A stretch of 64,000 bases of DNA from Tepidibacter mesophilus (GTDB lineage: Bacteria > Bacillota > Clostridia > Peptostreptococcales > Peptostreptococcaceae): NCBI RefSeq assembly GCF_002724055.1, contig NZ_BDQY01000009.1:1-64000 (forward strand), written 5' to 3'. Each line of letters begins with the position of its first letter. The stretch's first letter is position 1. Positions 35,675 to 45,927 of this stretch are shown here, piece after piece. The position numbers and the translations under genes were made by a program. A model generated the notes under the pieces. The model saw only the letters and a list, made by a program, of their open reading frames with translations, had not been told where the DNA came from and did no database searches.

Positions 35675-36124
35675 ATGATAAATATATTGAATAATCCAAG
35701 TAATAAAGAATATGAATTATTAATTGATTATGCTTCGAAAATTTGTAAAGAATTTATTTTAGTAATTCGAAATGGACAAAAACTAAGCAAAGAAGGTCAA
35801 AAGGTTTTTCAGAAACTAAATCCATATTTAAAAAATAGTTCAAAATCTAAAAAATGGCCAGGAACAGAAACTTTTGGCCCTCCATCTTCAATTTATTATT
35901 ATGCTTTAAATGAAGAAACAAAAGATGTATTAATACAATATGCTAATAGCTTATATTCTTGGGTTAACCCTAAACTACCTGAAGATCTATGTTTTATAAA
36001 AACAGATAAAAGTGTATGGTTATATAACGTTGCACATGAAAAGATAAGTTGGATTGAAAATGAAAATGAATCAGATTTAGAGTTTATAAAATCTATACCT
36101 GGTTTAAAATATTCAATTGACTAA
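35675..36124 (+). CDS. Putative immunity protein
   Basis: 149 residues, soluble, acidic, with many Trp and Tyr (KKWPGTETFGPPSSIYYYAL, LYSWVNPKLPEDLCF, KSVWLYNV). I do not recognise a named family, but size, composition and position 67 bp after a toxin-like gene are those of immunity proteins. AAGGAG lies 14 nt before the ATG, a wide spacing; the toxin gene has a very similar upstream string (AAGGAGTTG.AATTATAAT), so the two may share expression signals. Confidence 0.6.
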   Translation: MINILNNPSNKEYELLIDYASKICKEFILVIRNGQKLSKEGQKVFQKLNPYLKNSSKSKKWPGTETFGPPSSIYYYALNEETKDVLIQYANSLYSWVNPKLPEDLCFIKTDKSVWLYNVAHEKISWIENENESDLEFIKSIPGLKYSID

Positions 36125-36252
36125 TACAACTTAGGTTTTATCGTTTAATAATTCGTTAAGAAATTTGCGTGTCTGACCGTAGGGAGTTTCGTAAATTTTA
36201 GATGAAGCCTTAGTTGTATTCAAAATACCGCTGTATTCACGGTATTTTTATA
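36124..36252. repeat. Large palindromic element, copy 1 (short form)
   Basis: TACAACTTAGG.. pairs with ..CCTTAGTTGTA across a centre containing GTGTCTGACCGTAGGGAGTTT, the same core as the copies at 50529, 51359 and (altered) 63425. Followed by an ACCG.. / ..CGGT remnant. Lies just after the toxin-immunity pair. Confidence 0.75.
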
Positions 36253-36277
36253 GATAGTTTTTGATGCCCCTCAGACT

Positions 36278-36316
36278 AAAAAGAACCTAGATTTCGTCTA
36301 TACGAAATCTAGGTTC
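36278..36316 (-). terminator. Terminator of the purine operon
   Basis: GAACCTAGATTTCG / CGAAATCTAGGTTC, a perfect 14-bp stem on the minus strand followed by T5, 30 nt after the purL stop. Confidence 0.9.
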
Positions 36317-36345
36317 CTAATAATTTTATTAATTCAAACTAAAAT

Positions 36346-39300
36346 CTATAATTTAAAATATTCTATTCCAGATTCAAATAGTCTTTGATCCTTATCTCCA
36401 TGTATATTCTTAAGAACATTAGCTCCTATTCTCTCAGAGTGTCCCATCTTACCAAATACTCTTCCATCAGGACTAGTTATTCCTTCAACTGCATAGAATG
36501 AGCCATTTGGGTTAAAGTCTATATCGTATGTTGCATTTTCATTATTATCTACATACTGTGTAGCTATTTGTCCATTCTTTATAAGTTTTTCTATCATACT
36601 TCCATTACATACGAATCTACCTTCTCCATGTGATATAGGTATAGAGTGTATATCTCCAACTTTTACATTAGACATCCATGGAGATAGATTTGATACTATC
36701 TTAGTTCTTACAGCCTTAGATTGATGTCTCGCTATATTATTGTAAGTAAGCGTTGGATCATTTTCATCAATGTCTTTTATCTCCCCATAAGGAAGTAATC
36801 CAAGCTTTATAAGTGCCTGGAATCCATTACAAATACCTAGCATTAATCCGTCTCTGTTGTTTAAAAGTTCCATAATAGCTTCTTTTATTCTAGGGTTTTT
36901 TAATACATTTACTATAAATTTAGCAGACCCATCCGGCTCATCTCCTGCACTAAATCCACCTGGTAACATTATTATTTGAGACTGATTTATTTTTTTAACG
37001 AAAGCCTCTATACTATCTTGTATATCTTGTGATTTTAAATTTTTAAATATGCTAGTATGACAATCTCCACCTGCTCTTTCAAATGCATTTATACAGTCAT
37101 ACTCACAGTTAGTTCCTGGAAATACAGGCACTAATACTTTAGGTTTTGATATACTAGTTTTCGGTTTTATTATATTCGCTTTTTCATAATGTATAGTCTC
37201 TATCTTCTGATTTATATCAGTAGTTTTAGTTGGGAATACTTTTTCTAGTGTATTGCTCCAATTACTATGCATCTTATCCATATCTATTTTTATATTGTTT
37301 ATTTCTATACAGTCACTAGAATTAGTGCTTCCTAATATTTTATAGTCGCAGTTTTTAAATATTCCATCAATATCAGCTCCATCTTCAATTTCAAGAATAA
37401 AGCTTCCATAGTCAGATGAGAATAAATCTTTATCAGTCATTTCATCTTTGAACTTAAATCCTATTTTATTTCCAAATGACATCTTACTTACAGCTTCACA
37501 TATTCCGCCACCCTTTATAGGATAAGCTGATAGTATATTTTTGTTTCTTATATTTTTTGTTATAATATCTAAATTAGATTTTAAACAGTCAAAATCTACG
37601 ATATAATTATCATCTTTTCTTGTTGATAATAATACAACCTTAGAATTTACTTTTTTAAATTCTGGGGATATAACGTAGTTTGAATCCACAACATCAACAG
37701 CAAATGATATCAATGTAGGAGGGACATTTATATCTTCGAATGTTCCAGACATACTATCCTTACCACCTATAGCAGGTATGTTTAGTCTTTTTTGAACAAG
37801 ATATGCTCCAAGTAGTGCACTAAATGGCTTGCCCCATTTTTCCTTGTCTTTACCTATTTTTTCAAAGTATTCTTGTAACGTCAGTCTTATATTATTGTAG
37901 TCCCCTCCAACAGATACTATCTTACATATAGATTCAACTAAAGCATATATGGCACCGTGGAATGGACTCCATTTCCCTATTTTAGGATTGTATCCATAAG
38001 CCATGGCAGTAGCCGTATCCGTATTTCCCTTTAGAACTGGTATCTTACACACCATAGCATCAACAGGAGTTGATTGATACTTACCACCCAAAGGCATAAG
38101 TACAGTGCCAGCCCCAATAGATGTATCAAACATCTCTATTAATCCTCTTTTAGAACATACATTTAAATCCTTCAATTTATTTATCCACTTATCTTCCAAG
38201 TTATCCCCAACTATTTCTGCATTTTCAAAATAATTAGTATCTTCATCTGTGGATTTTATTAATACATCTGTGTATTGTTTAGCTCCATTAGTATTTAAGA
38301 AATCTCTGCTTATATCTACTATAAGTTTTTCATTCCAACTCATTCTTACTCTATTGGTATCTGTTACAGTCGCAACATGAGTAGCTTCAACATTTTCTTC
38401 ATTTGCATATTTTATAAACTCATCTAAATTTTCTTTATCTATAACAACAGCCATTCTCTCTTGTGATTCAGATATAGCAATCTCAGTTCCATCAAGACCT
38501 TCATATTTTTTAGGAACCTTATTAAGATCTATGTCTATACCATCTGCAAGCTCTCCTATAGCTACACATACTCCACCTGCTCCAAAATCATTACATCTTT
38601 TTATCATAGAGCTTACTTTTTCGTTTCTAAATAACCTTTGTATCTTTCTTTCGGTTGGAGCATTTCCCTTTTGTACTTCAGCAGAACAAGTAGATATAGA
38701 CTCTTCGCTGTGTTCTTTAGACGAACCTGTAGCTCCTCCACATCCATCTTTTCCAGTTCTTCCACCAACTAGCACAACTACATCAGAAGATTCCGGAGTT
38801 TTTCTTACTACTTCATCCTTTGGCGTTGCAGCAATAACAGCTCCAACTTCCATTCTCTTTGCAACAAAATCATCATCATATACTTCATCAACAAAACCTG
38901 TAGCTACTCCTATTTGATTTCCATAAGAACTGTACCCATGTGCTGCTTCCTTAGTTATCTTAATTTGAGGTAACTTACCATCAAGAGTATCACCTATATC
39001 TTGAAGAGGATTCGCACATCCACTTATACGCATAGCTTGATATACATAACTTCTTCCTGATAAAGGATCCCTTATAGCTCCTCCAAGACAAGTAGCAGCT
39101 CCTCCGTATGGTTCTATTTCAGTAGGGTGATTATGTGTTTCATTTTTGAACATAACAAGATATTTTTCAATTTTTCCATCTATATCTACATCTACATTTA
39201 TACTACATGCATTTATCTCTTCCGATACATCTAGATCTTCAAGAAGCCCTTTTTTTCTAAGCTCCTTCATAGATATAGTTGCTATATCCATAAGAGTTAT

Positions 39301-40113
39301 ATCTTTTTCTCTTGACTCATATACATAACTTCTAGATTCTTTATATTCATTGTAAGTTTTATTTATTATATCTGAATACTTTCCATCTTCTATCTCTACA
39401 CTTTCTACCTTTGTTAAGAAAGTCGTATGTCTACAGTGATCTGACCAATAAGTATCTATTATCTTTATCTCAGTTATAGTAGGATTTCTTTTTTCAGTGT
39501 TTTTAAAATAACTTTGTATTAACACCAAATCGTCATATAGCATTGCAAGTCGTCTATCTTTTATGAAGTCTTTTAAATCATTCTCATCCATGTCTATAAA
39601 ACCATCTAATACCTCAACTTTATTTACATAATCTATTTCTACAACCAATTTTTCTGGTTTGTCTAATCTAGCTTCCCTTGAATCTACAGGATTTATAAGA
39701 TAGTTTTTTATACTTTCAAATTCAACATCATCAAGTTCTCCATCTATAATTACAACGCTAGCAAAGTTAACTAAAGGTCTGCTTTTTTGAGTTAATATTT
39801 CTATACATTGAACAGCCCAATCCGCTCTTTGAACATACTGTCCTGGAAGGTATTCTATAGCAAACATTCTTGAATTATCATCAATATCTATATCTTCATG
39901 ATATACATTATCTATATTGGGCTCAGAGAATATACTTTTAACAGATTGTTGATATACATCGTCCGATATGTTCTCTATATCATATCTATTTAATACTCTC
40001 ATATTGTTTATATTTTTTACCCCTAAGTTTACTTTTATATCCCTAAGTAATCTTTGAGACTCTACATCAAACCCAGATTTTTTCTCTACAAACAACCTTT
40101 TTATATTAGACAT
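36346..40113 (-). CDS. purL: Phosphoribosylformylglycinamidine synthase, single-chain
   Basis: About 1255 residues: the long one-chain enzyme with the PurS-like N-terminus, two synthase halves (SDHCRHTTF, FKNETHNHPTEIEPYGGAAT, GGKDSMSGTF) and a C-terminal glutaminase domain (PGTNCEYDCINAFERAGG, PGGFSAGDEPDGSAK, catalytic Cys in MLGICNGFQALIKLG, SHGEGRF). Amidates FGAR to FGAM with glutamine and ATP. Start at MSNIKRLF (40113); the longer frame is inside purD. Last gene of the pur operon, 1 nt from purD. Confidence 0.96.
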   Translation of the reverse strand: MSNIKRLFVEKKSGFDVESQRLLRDIKVNLGVKNINNMRVLNRYDIENISDDVYQQSVKSIFSEPNIDNVYHEDIDIDDNSRMFAIEYLPGQYVQRADWAVQCIEILTQKSRPLVNFASVVIIDGELDDVEFESIKNYLINPVDSREARLDKPEKLVVEIDYVNKVEVLDGFIDMDENDLKDFIKDRRLAMLYDDLVLIQSYFKNTEKRNPTITEIKIIDTYWSDHCRHTTFLTKVESVEIEDGKYSDIINKTYNEYKESRSYVYESREKDITLMDIATISMKELRKKGLLEDLDVSEEINACSINVDVDIDGKIEKYLVMFKNETHNHPTEIEPYGGAATCLGGAIRDPLSGRSYVYQAMRISGCANPLQDIGDTLDGKLPQIKITKEAAHGYSSYGNQIGVATGFVDEVYDDDFVAKRMEVGAVIAATPKDEVVRKTPESSDVVVLVGGRTGKDGCGGATGSSKEHSEESISTCSAEVQKGNAPTERKIQRLFRNEKVSSMIKRCNDFGAGGVCVAIGELADGIDIDLNKVPKKYEGLDGTEIAISESQERMAVVIDKENLDEFIKYANEENVEATHVATVTDTNRVRMSWNEKLIVDISRDFLNTNGAKQYTDVLIKSTDEDTNYFENAEIVGDNLEDKWINKLKDLNVCSKRGLIEMFDTSIGAGTVLMPLGGKYQSTPVDAMVCKIPVLKGNTDTATAMAYGYNPKIGKWSPFHGAIYALVESICKIVSVGGDYNNIRLTLQEYFEKIGKDKEKWGKPFSALLGAYLVQKRLNIPAIGGKDSMSGTFEDINVPPTLISFAVDVVDSNYVISPEFKKVNSKVVLLSTRKDDNYIVDFDCLKSNLDIITKNIRNKNILSAYPIKGGGICEAVSKMSFGNKIGFKFKDEMTDKDLFSSDYGSFILEIEDGADIDGIFKNCDYKILGSTNSSDCIEINNIKIDMDKMHSNWSNTLEKVFPTKTTDINQKIETIHYEKANIIKPKTSISKPKVLVPVFPGTNCEYDCINAFERAGGDCHTSIFKNLKSQDIQDSIEAFVKKINQSQIIMLPGGFSAGDEPDGSAKFIVNVLKNPRIKEAIMELLNNRDGLMLGICNGFQALIKLGLLPYGEIKDIDENDPTLTYNNIARHQSKAVRTKIVSNLSPWMSNVKVGDIHSIPISHGEGRFVCNGSMIEKLIKNGQIATQYVDNNENATYDIDFNPNGSFYAVEGITSPDGRVFGKMGHSERIGANVLKNIHGDKDQRLFESGIEYFKL

Positions 40114-40114
40114 A

Positions 40115-41368
40115 TTAATCACGCTCCCCAATATCTCTTCTATAATGCATTCCATCAAAATATATCTTATCTATATTTTCATATACTTTTCTTGTAGCTT
40201 GTTTTAAAGTATCTGCCTTAGCACTTACTCCTATAACCCTACCTCCATTTGTTACTAAAACTTCTTCTTCGATTTTAGTTCCACTATGAAATAACATTAT
40301 ATCCTCATCTAAATCCCCTATATTTATAACTTTTCCTTTTTCATAATCATTAGGATATCCTCCAGATGTTAGCATAACGCAAACAGTTTTTTCATCACTC
40401 CACTTTATATCAATATCTTTTAATCTATTATCTAATACACTCTCCATTATATCTATCAAGCTACTTTCAAGTCTTGTGAGAATTACTTGAGTTTCAGGAT
40501 CTCCAAATCTAACATTAAATTCCAGAACCTTTGGACCATCACTAGTTATCATAAGTCCAATGAAAAGTATTCCTTTATATTTTAAATTATCTTTTTTAAG
40601 ACCATCTATTATAGGCTTTAGTACTTTTTCATCTATCTCTATTTGTAACTTTTCATCGTATATGTTACTTGGTGAGAATGTTCCCATACCTCCAGTATTT
40701 GGTCCTTCTTCAAAATCAAATACTTTCTTATGATCCTTTGCACTTACCATAGGTACTATAGTTTCATTATCTACAAAAGCCAGTATAGATGTCTCTATAC
40801 CAGTTAGAAATTCCTCTATTATTACTTTTTCCCCAGCTACTCCAAATTTTTTATTTTTCATAATATCGTTTAAACTATCTACAGCTTCATTTTCACAAGT
40901 GGCTATTATTACACCTTTTCCTGCAGCAAGACCGTCAGCTTTAACTACAACAGGGTATCCGTATATACCTACATTTTCTATAGCTTCATCTAAATTATTG
41001 AATTCTGTATATCTAGCAGTAGGAATATCGTGTTTTATCATAAACTCTTTAGAATAGCTCTTGCTTCCCTCAAGAAGTGAACACGCTTTATTAGGTCCAA
41101 ATATCTTCATATTATTTTTTTCAAACTCATCAACTATTCCCATTACAAGTGAAAGTTCAGGTCCTACTATAGTAATATCTATATTGTTTTTCTTTGCAAA
41201 TTCAACTAAAGAATCTATATCATTATCCTTTATATCAACAATTTCAGCCAACTCAGATATACCTGCATTTCCAGGAGCACAGTATATCTTATCAACCTTA
41301 TCTTCATTTGATAACTTATAACAAATAGCGTGCTCACGTCCTCCACTTCCAACTACTAAAACCTTCAT
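40115..41368 (-). CDS. purD: Phosphoribosylamine-glycine ligase (GARS)
   Basis: ATP-grasp enzyme, 417 residues, joining glycine to phosphoribosylamine. MKVLVVGSGGREHAI, YCAPGNAGI, VVKADGLAAGKGVI, EEGPNTGGMGTFSPS and EFNVRFGDPETQVIL are standard PurD motifs. Lies 23 nt downstream of purH. Confidence 0.97.
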   Translation of the reverse strand: MKVLVVGSGGREHAICYKLSNEDKVDKIYCAPGNAGISELAEIVDIKDNDIDSLVEFAKKNNIDITIVGPELSLVMGIVDEFEKNNMKIFGPNKACSLLEGSKSYSKEFMIKHDIPTARYTEFNNLDEAIENVGIYGYPVVVKADGLAAGKGVIIATCENEAVDSLNDIMKNKKFGVAGEKVIIEEFLTGIETSILAFVDNETIVPMVSAKDHKKVFDFEEGPNTGGMGTFSPSNIYDEKLQIEIDEKVLKPIIDGLKKDNLKYKGILFIGLMITSDGPKVLEFNVRFGDPETQVILTRLESSLIDIMESVLDNRLKDIDIKWSDEKTVCVMLTSGGYPNDYEKGKVINIGDLDEDIMLFHSGTKIEEEVLVTNGGRVIGVSAKADTLKQATRKVYENIDKIYFDGMHYRRDIGERD

Positions 41369-41391
41369 AAAATCACCCCGTACCTTATATT

Positions 41392-42924
41392 TTAGTGTTT
41401 AAAATGTCTAACTCCTGTAAACACCATAGATATTCCTAGCTCATCACAAGCCTTTATAGAATCTATATCCTTAAGTGACCCTCCAGGCTGTATTATATTT
41501 TTAATTCCGTATTTCGCAGCAAGTCTTACACAATCATCGAATGGGAAAAACGCGTCTGATGCAAGTGTAGCTCCATTAAAGTCCTTGTCACAGTTATTAT
41601 GTATACTGTTTTCAAGTGCCCATATTCTACTAGTTTGTCCAGGTCCTAGGGCGATAGTTTTTCCATCTTTAACTATAGCAATTCCATTCGATTTCATATT
41701 CTTAACTATCTTCATTCCAAACTTCATATCTTCTATATCTTTATCACTTGGCTTATTTTCAGTTACAATTTCAAATTTATCAAGCAACTTCTCGTCCTCA
41801 TCTTGTGCTAAAAATTTCCCATCTAAATATTTAAAATCGTATCCTCTAGCACTTTTATTTAAGTCATCTATTTTAAGTATTCTAACATTCTTCTTTTGTG
41901 TTAATATTTCAAGAGCCTTCTCTGTATAGTCATAAGCTACAATTATCTCTAGGAATATATCATTTAACATTTTAGCTGTATCCTCATCAACAGTAGCATT
42001 TATTCCTACTATTCCTCCGAATATAGATACAGGATCTGATTCATAACATTTTTTGAATGCTTCATATGAATTTTTCCCAATAGCTACTCCGCATGGATTA
42101 GTATGTTTTATAGCAACTGCTGTTATATAATCCTCATCTTTAAATTCGCTCATTATATTAAGACATCCATTTAAATCATTTATATTGTTGAAAGACAATT
42201 CTTTACCATGTAATTTTTCGAAGTCTAATATACTTTTTTGACTAAAGCTATCTTTATAGTAGCATGCCTTTTGATGTGGATTTTCTCCATATCTAAGTTC
42301 ATACTGTTTTTCAAATGTTAAATTTAAATATTGAGGATATTTTTCTCCCAAACTATTTGCAAAGTAAGTTGAAATTAAAGAGTCATAACGAGCTGTTATA
42401 GAAAAGGCTTTAAAGGCAAGATTTAATCTATCTTGTTTAGATAGGGAATTGTTTTTAATTTTGTCTATTATAACATCATAATCACTAGGGTCAACTATTA
42501 CTGTTACATCTTTATAATTTTTAGATGCTGCTCTTATAATAGTAGGACCTCCTATATCTATATTTTCTATCATTTTGTCATGCTCTTCGTCTTTTTTAAG
42601 AGACCCTTCAAAATCATATAAGTTAACTACAACAATATCTATAGGAGATATATTATGTCTTTTTATAGTATCTATATGTTCTGACTTATCTCTTTCAAAC
42701 AATATTCCACCATGTATATATGGGTTTAAAGTTTTTACTCTTCCGTTTAATATTTCAGGAAAATTTGTTACCTCATCTATTTTAATTGCGTCAACACCAG
42801 ATTCTGTTAGTATTTTGTACGTATTTCCTGTTGATACTATCTCATATCCAAGTTTTACAAGTTCTCTTCCAAAATCAACTATTCCATCTTTATTAGTAAC
42901 GCTTATTAACGCTCTTTTATTCAT
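41392..42924 (-). CDS. purH: Bifunctional AICAR formyltransferase / IMP cyclohydrolase
   Basis: 510 residues. N-terminal cyclohydrolase (RALISVTNKDGIVDFGREL, STGNTYKIL, HGGILFERD) and C-terminal transformylase with ELRYGENPHQKACYY, AVAIKHTNPCGVAIG and GATLASDAFFPFDD. Carries out the last two steps to IMP. Overlaps purN by 8 nt. Confidence 0.97.
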   Translation of the reverse strand: MNKRALISVTNKDGIVDFGRELVKLGYEIVSTGNTYKILTESGVDAIKIDEVTNFPEILNGRVKTLNPYIHGGILFERDKSEHIDTIKRHNISPIDIVVVNLYDFEGSLKKDEEHDKMIENIDIGGPTIIRAASKNYKDVTVIVDPSDYDVIIDKIKNNSLSKQDRLNLAFKAFSITARYDSLISTYFANSLGEKYPQYLNLTFEKQYELRYGENPHQKACYYKDSFSQKSILDFEKLHGKELSFNNINDLNGCLNIMSEFKDEDYITAVAIKHTNPCGVAIGKNSYEAFKKCYESDPVSIFGGIVGINATVDEDTAKMLNDIFLEIIVAYDYTEKALEILTQKKNVRILKIDDLNKSARGYDFKYLDGKFLAQDEDEKLLDKFEIVTENKPSDKDIEDMKFGMKIVKNMKSNGIAIVKDGKTIALGPGQTSRIWALENSIHNNCDKDFNGATLASDAFFPFDDCVRLAAKYGIKNIIQPGGSLKDIDSIKACDELGISMVFTGVRHFKH

Positions 42925-43507
42925 TTATAAGCACTCTCCTTCCCCTAATTTCAACCTTTTCATCACAGAACAACTTAACTGCTTTTTTAAGTATCTTATG
43001 TTCCACATGAAGCACCCTTTTTTGAAGAGTGTCTACAGTATCAATATCTTTAACCTCTACAGCCTCTTGAATTATAATAGGACCATTGTCTGCTTTCTCA
43101 TCTACAAAATGAACTGTAGCTCCAGTTATTTTTACACCATATTCAAGGACCTTTTGATGAACAATCTTACCATAATACCCTTTACCACAAAATGAAGGTA
43201 TCAAAGATGGATGTATATTTATTATCCTATCTTTGAACTCACTTACAAATTCTTCACTTATTATTTTTAGATATCCAGCTAGAACTACCAAATCTATATT
43301 TTCATTCTTTAAAATTTCTATTATCTTTTTTTCATCTTTTTCATATACAGCTTTTATTTTATTTTCTCTAGCTCTCGTAAGTCCATAAGCTTCTTCATTA
43401 TCAGATATAACTACCTTTATATTACCATTTATATCATACTTACAACCATCTATTAAACTCTGAAGATTACTTCCAGAGCCTGATATCATAACGGCTATGT
43501 TTAACAT
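42917..43507 (-). CDS. purN: Phosphoribosylglycinamide formyltransferase (folate-dependent)
   Basis: 196 residues: IAVMISGSGSNLQSLID, LAGYLKIIS, the active-site block NIHPSLIPSFCGKGYYG and GATVHFVDEKADNGPII. Uses 10-formyl-THF to formylate GAR. Overlaps purM by 7 nt and purH by 8 nt. Confidence 0.96.
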   Translation of the reverse strand: MLNIAVMISGSGSNLQSLIDGCKYDINGNIKVVISDNEEAYGLTRARENKIKAVYEKDEKKIIEILKNENIDLVVLAGYLKIISEEFVSEFKDRIINIHPSLIPSFCGKGYYGKIVHQKVLEYGVKITGATVHFVDEKADNGPIIIQEAVEVKDIDTVDTLQKRVLHVEHKILKKAVKLFCDEKVEIRGRRVLINE

Positions 43508-44529
43508 AATGCGACTCCTTTATCAGTAGTTACTTTTCCTATTATATAAGCTTCTTCATTTTGGTTTATAAAGTTAACCACATCATCTGCATCATTCTTA
43601 TCAACTATAATTACAAGTCCTATTCCCATATTGAAACTTCTATATAGTTCTCTCTCATCCACTAAATCTAATTTTTTTATAAGAGAATATATATCTAGTT
43701 CTCTCCATGAATTTTTATTTATACTTATTCCTAAATCATCTGGTATAACTCTTGTAACATTCTCTATTAATCCTCCACCTGTTATATGAGCTATAGATTT
43801 TATACTGTATTCAGATATTAAGTTCATTACTGTATTTACGTATATTTTAGTAGGAGTTAAAAGTTCCTCTCCCAAAGTTTTTCCAAGTTCATCTGTATAT
43901 CTATCCAATTTCCAATTTAGCTTATCCAAGAATATTTTTCTTATTAAAGAGAATCCATTACTGTGTATACCACTAGATGATATTCCTATAAGAACATCTC
44001 CTTCTTTAACATTGTCTCCAGTTATTATATTTTCTTTGTCACATATACCAACCGAAAATCCAGCCAAATCATATTCATCATCACTGTACATTCCAGGCAT
44101 TTCTGCAGTTTCTCCACCAACAAGTGCACATCCTGAATCCTTACATCCAGCTACAATTCCTGAAACTATATCCTCTACTTGGTTTGATTTAAGGCTTCCC
44201 GTAGCTATATAATCTAAGAAAAATAACGGCTTTGCTCCTTGACATATAAGGTCATTTACGCACATTGCCACCAAATCTATTCCTACAGTATCATGCTTAT
44301 CCATAATCTGAGCAATCTTAAGCTTAGTCCCAACACCATCTGTAGAAGATAATAAAACAGGTTCTTTCATGCTTAAACAATCTTTTATACTGTATAATCC
44401 ACTAAAGCTTCCTAAATCGCCCAAAACATTTTTATTATAAGTAGATTTAACTTTTTCCTTTATAACATCTACTGCTTTATTTCCTTCATCTATATTAACT
44501 CCACTATCTCTATAAGTTATCTTATTCAT
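43501..44529 (-). CDS. purM: Phosphoribosylformylglycinamidine cyclo-ligase (AIR synthase)
   Basis: About 342 residues: ITYRDSGVNIDEGNKAV, LLSSTDGVGTKLKIA, GIDLVAMCVNDLICQGAKPL, LVGGETAEMPGMY, HITGGGLIENVTRV. Closes the imidazole ring with ATP. Start at 44529 (AGGAGG in the end of purF), one base past the purF stop. Confidence 0.97.
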   Translation of the reverse strand: MNKITYRDSGVNIDEGNKAVDVIKEKVKSTYNKNVLGDLGSFSGLYSIKDCLSMKEPVLLSSTDGVGTKLKIAQIMDKHDTVGIDLVAMCVNDLICQGAKPLFFLDYIATGSLKSNQVEDIVSGIVAGCKDSGCALVGGETAEMPGMYSDDEYDLAGFSVGICDKENIITGDNVKEGDVLIGISSSGIHSNGFSLIRKIFLDKLNWKLDRYTDELGKTLGEELLTPTKIYVNTVMNLISEYSIKSIAHITGGGLIENVTRVIPDDLGISINKNSWRELDIYSLIKKLDLVDERELYRSFNMGIGLVIIVDKNDADDVVNFINQNEEAYIIGKVTTDKGVALC

Positions 44530-44530
44530 A

Positions 44531-45889
44531 CTAATCCTCCTCAACCATAGGCTTTATTGGATATTTCCCATCAAAGCAAGCCATACAGAATATGTTACTG
44601 CAATCCGCAGCTTTAATAAGTGCATCTGTAGATAAAAATTTTAAAGAATCCGCTCCTATCTCTTTTCTTATATCTTCTACAGAATTCTTAGATGCTATTA
44701 ATTGACTTCTTCTCGGTGTATCTATTCCAAAATAGCAAGAATATTTAACTGGAGGAGATGTTATTCTAAGATGAACTTCTTTAACCCCAGCTTTTTTAAG
44801 TGAGTCTATAAGTATCTTTGATGTTGTACCTCTAACTATAGAGTCATCAATTAATATTATAGATTTTCCTTTAACTACAGAAGTCAGAGGATTAAGCTTT
44901 AATTTAACTCCTATTTCTCTTTCACTTTGAGTAGGCTTTATAAATGTTCTCCCAACATATCTGTTTTTAACTAATCCTTCTTTTAAAGGTATCTTACTTT
45001 CCTTAGAATAACCTAGTGCTCCTGGTATTCCTGAATCAGGAACAGGTATTACTATATCTGCTTTTATATCATCTTCTTTTGCAAGTATTTCACCTGATTT
45101 CACTCTAAATTCATATGCATTAACTCCATCTATTACCGCATCATTCCTAGCAAAATATACGTGTTCAAATATACAAGTCTTCTGCTTTTCCTTGTAATTA
45201 TCTTTATAATTATAAGATTTAACTTCTCCATTATTTATAAGAACTATCTCCCCAGGTTCTATGTCTCTTATAATTTCTCCTCCAAGTATATCTATAGAAG
45301 AACTTTCTGATGAAACTATATATTCATCACCTTTTTTTCCAAGAATTAAAGGCCTAAATCCATAAGGGTCTCTAACAGCTACAAGTCCTTCTTCGCTAAG
45401 TATTACTAATGAATATGCTCCTTTTATATAATCCATAGTGATTTTTACACTATCTATAATGTTCCCTTTATAATATCTAGACAATATATATAATATAACC
45501 TCAGAATCTATAGATGTTTGAAACATGAATCCTTCTTCTTCAAGAGTTTGTCTTAAATAATCATGGTTTATTAAATTTCCATTGTGAGCTATAGATAACT
45601 TCCTTCTTCTACAAACGCCAGCCAACGGTTGACAATTGGATACATGGCTTCCTCCAGCAGTTGAATATCTAACATGACCTATACCTACATGTCCATTTAA
45701 ATTACCAATCTCTCGCTCTTTTAAAACGTCCGATACAAGACCCATACCTCTATGATAATTTATATTATTATCTTCATCTAAAACAGCTATTCCACAACTC
45801 TCTTGTCCTCTATGTTGCAGGGAATAAAGCCCATAATAGAGTTCCTTAGATATGTCTTTATTTGAGCTAATACCTATAATTCCGCACAT
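44531..45889 (-). CDS. purF: Amidophosphoribosyltransferase
   Basis: 452 residues. Mature-type N-terminus MCGIIGISSN puts the catalytic Cys at position 2, so there is no propeptide. PRPP-binding motif IILIDDSIVRGTTSKI. The four Fe-S cysteines of the Bacillus-type enzyme are present (KTCIFEH, KYSCYFG, ADCSNIFCMAC), so it is probably oxygen-sensitive and feedback-regulated. First committed step of purine synthesis. Confidence 0.97.
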   Translation of the reverse strand: MCGIIGISSNKDISKELYYGLYSLQHRGQESCGIAVLDEDNNINYHRGMGLVSDVLKEREIGNLNGHVGIGHVRYSTAGGSHVSNCQPLAGVCRRRKLSIAHNGNLINHDYLRQTLEEEGFMFQTSIDSEVILYILSRYYKGNIIDSVKITMDYIKGAYSLVILSEEGLVAVRDPYGFRPLILGKKGDEYIVSSESSSIDILGGEIIRDIEPGEIVLINNGEVKSYNYKDNYKEKQKTCIFEHVYFARNDAVIDGVNAYEFRVKSGEILAKEDDIKADIVIPVPDSGIPGALGYSKESKIPLKEGLVKNRYVGRTFIKPTQSEREIGVKLKLNPLTSVVKGKSIILIDDSIVRGTTSKILIDSLKKAGVKEVHLRITSPPVKYSCYFGIDTPRRSQLIASKNSVEDIRKEIGADSLKFLSTDALIKAADCSNIFCMACFDGKYPIKPMVEED

Positions 45890-45927
45890 ATTTGTTTCCC
45901 CCTCCCTTAACCTAGGTTGAAAATGTT

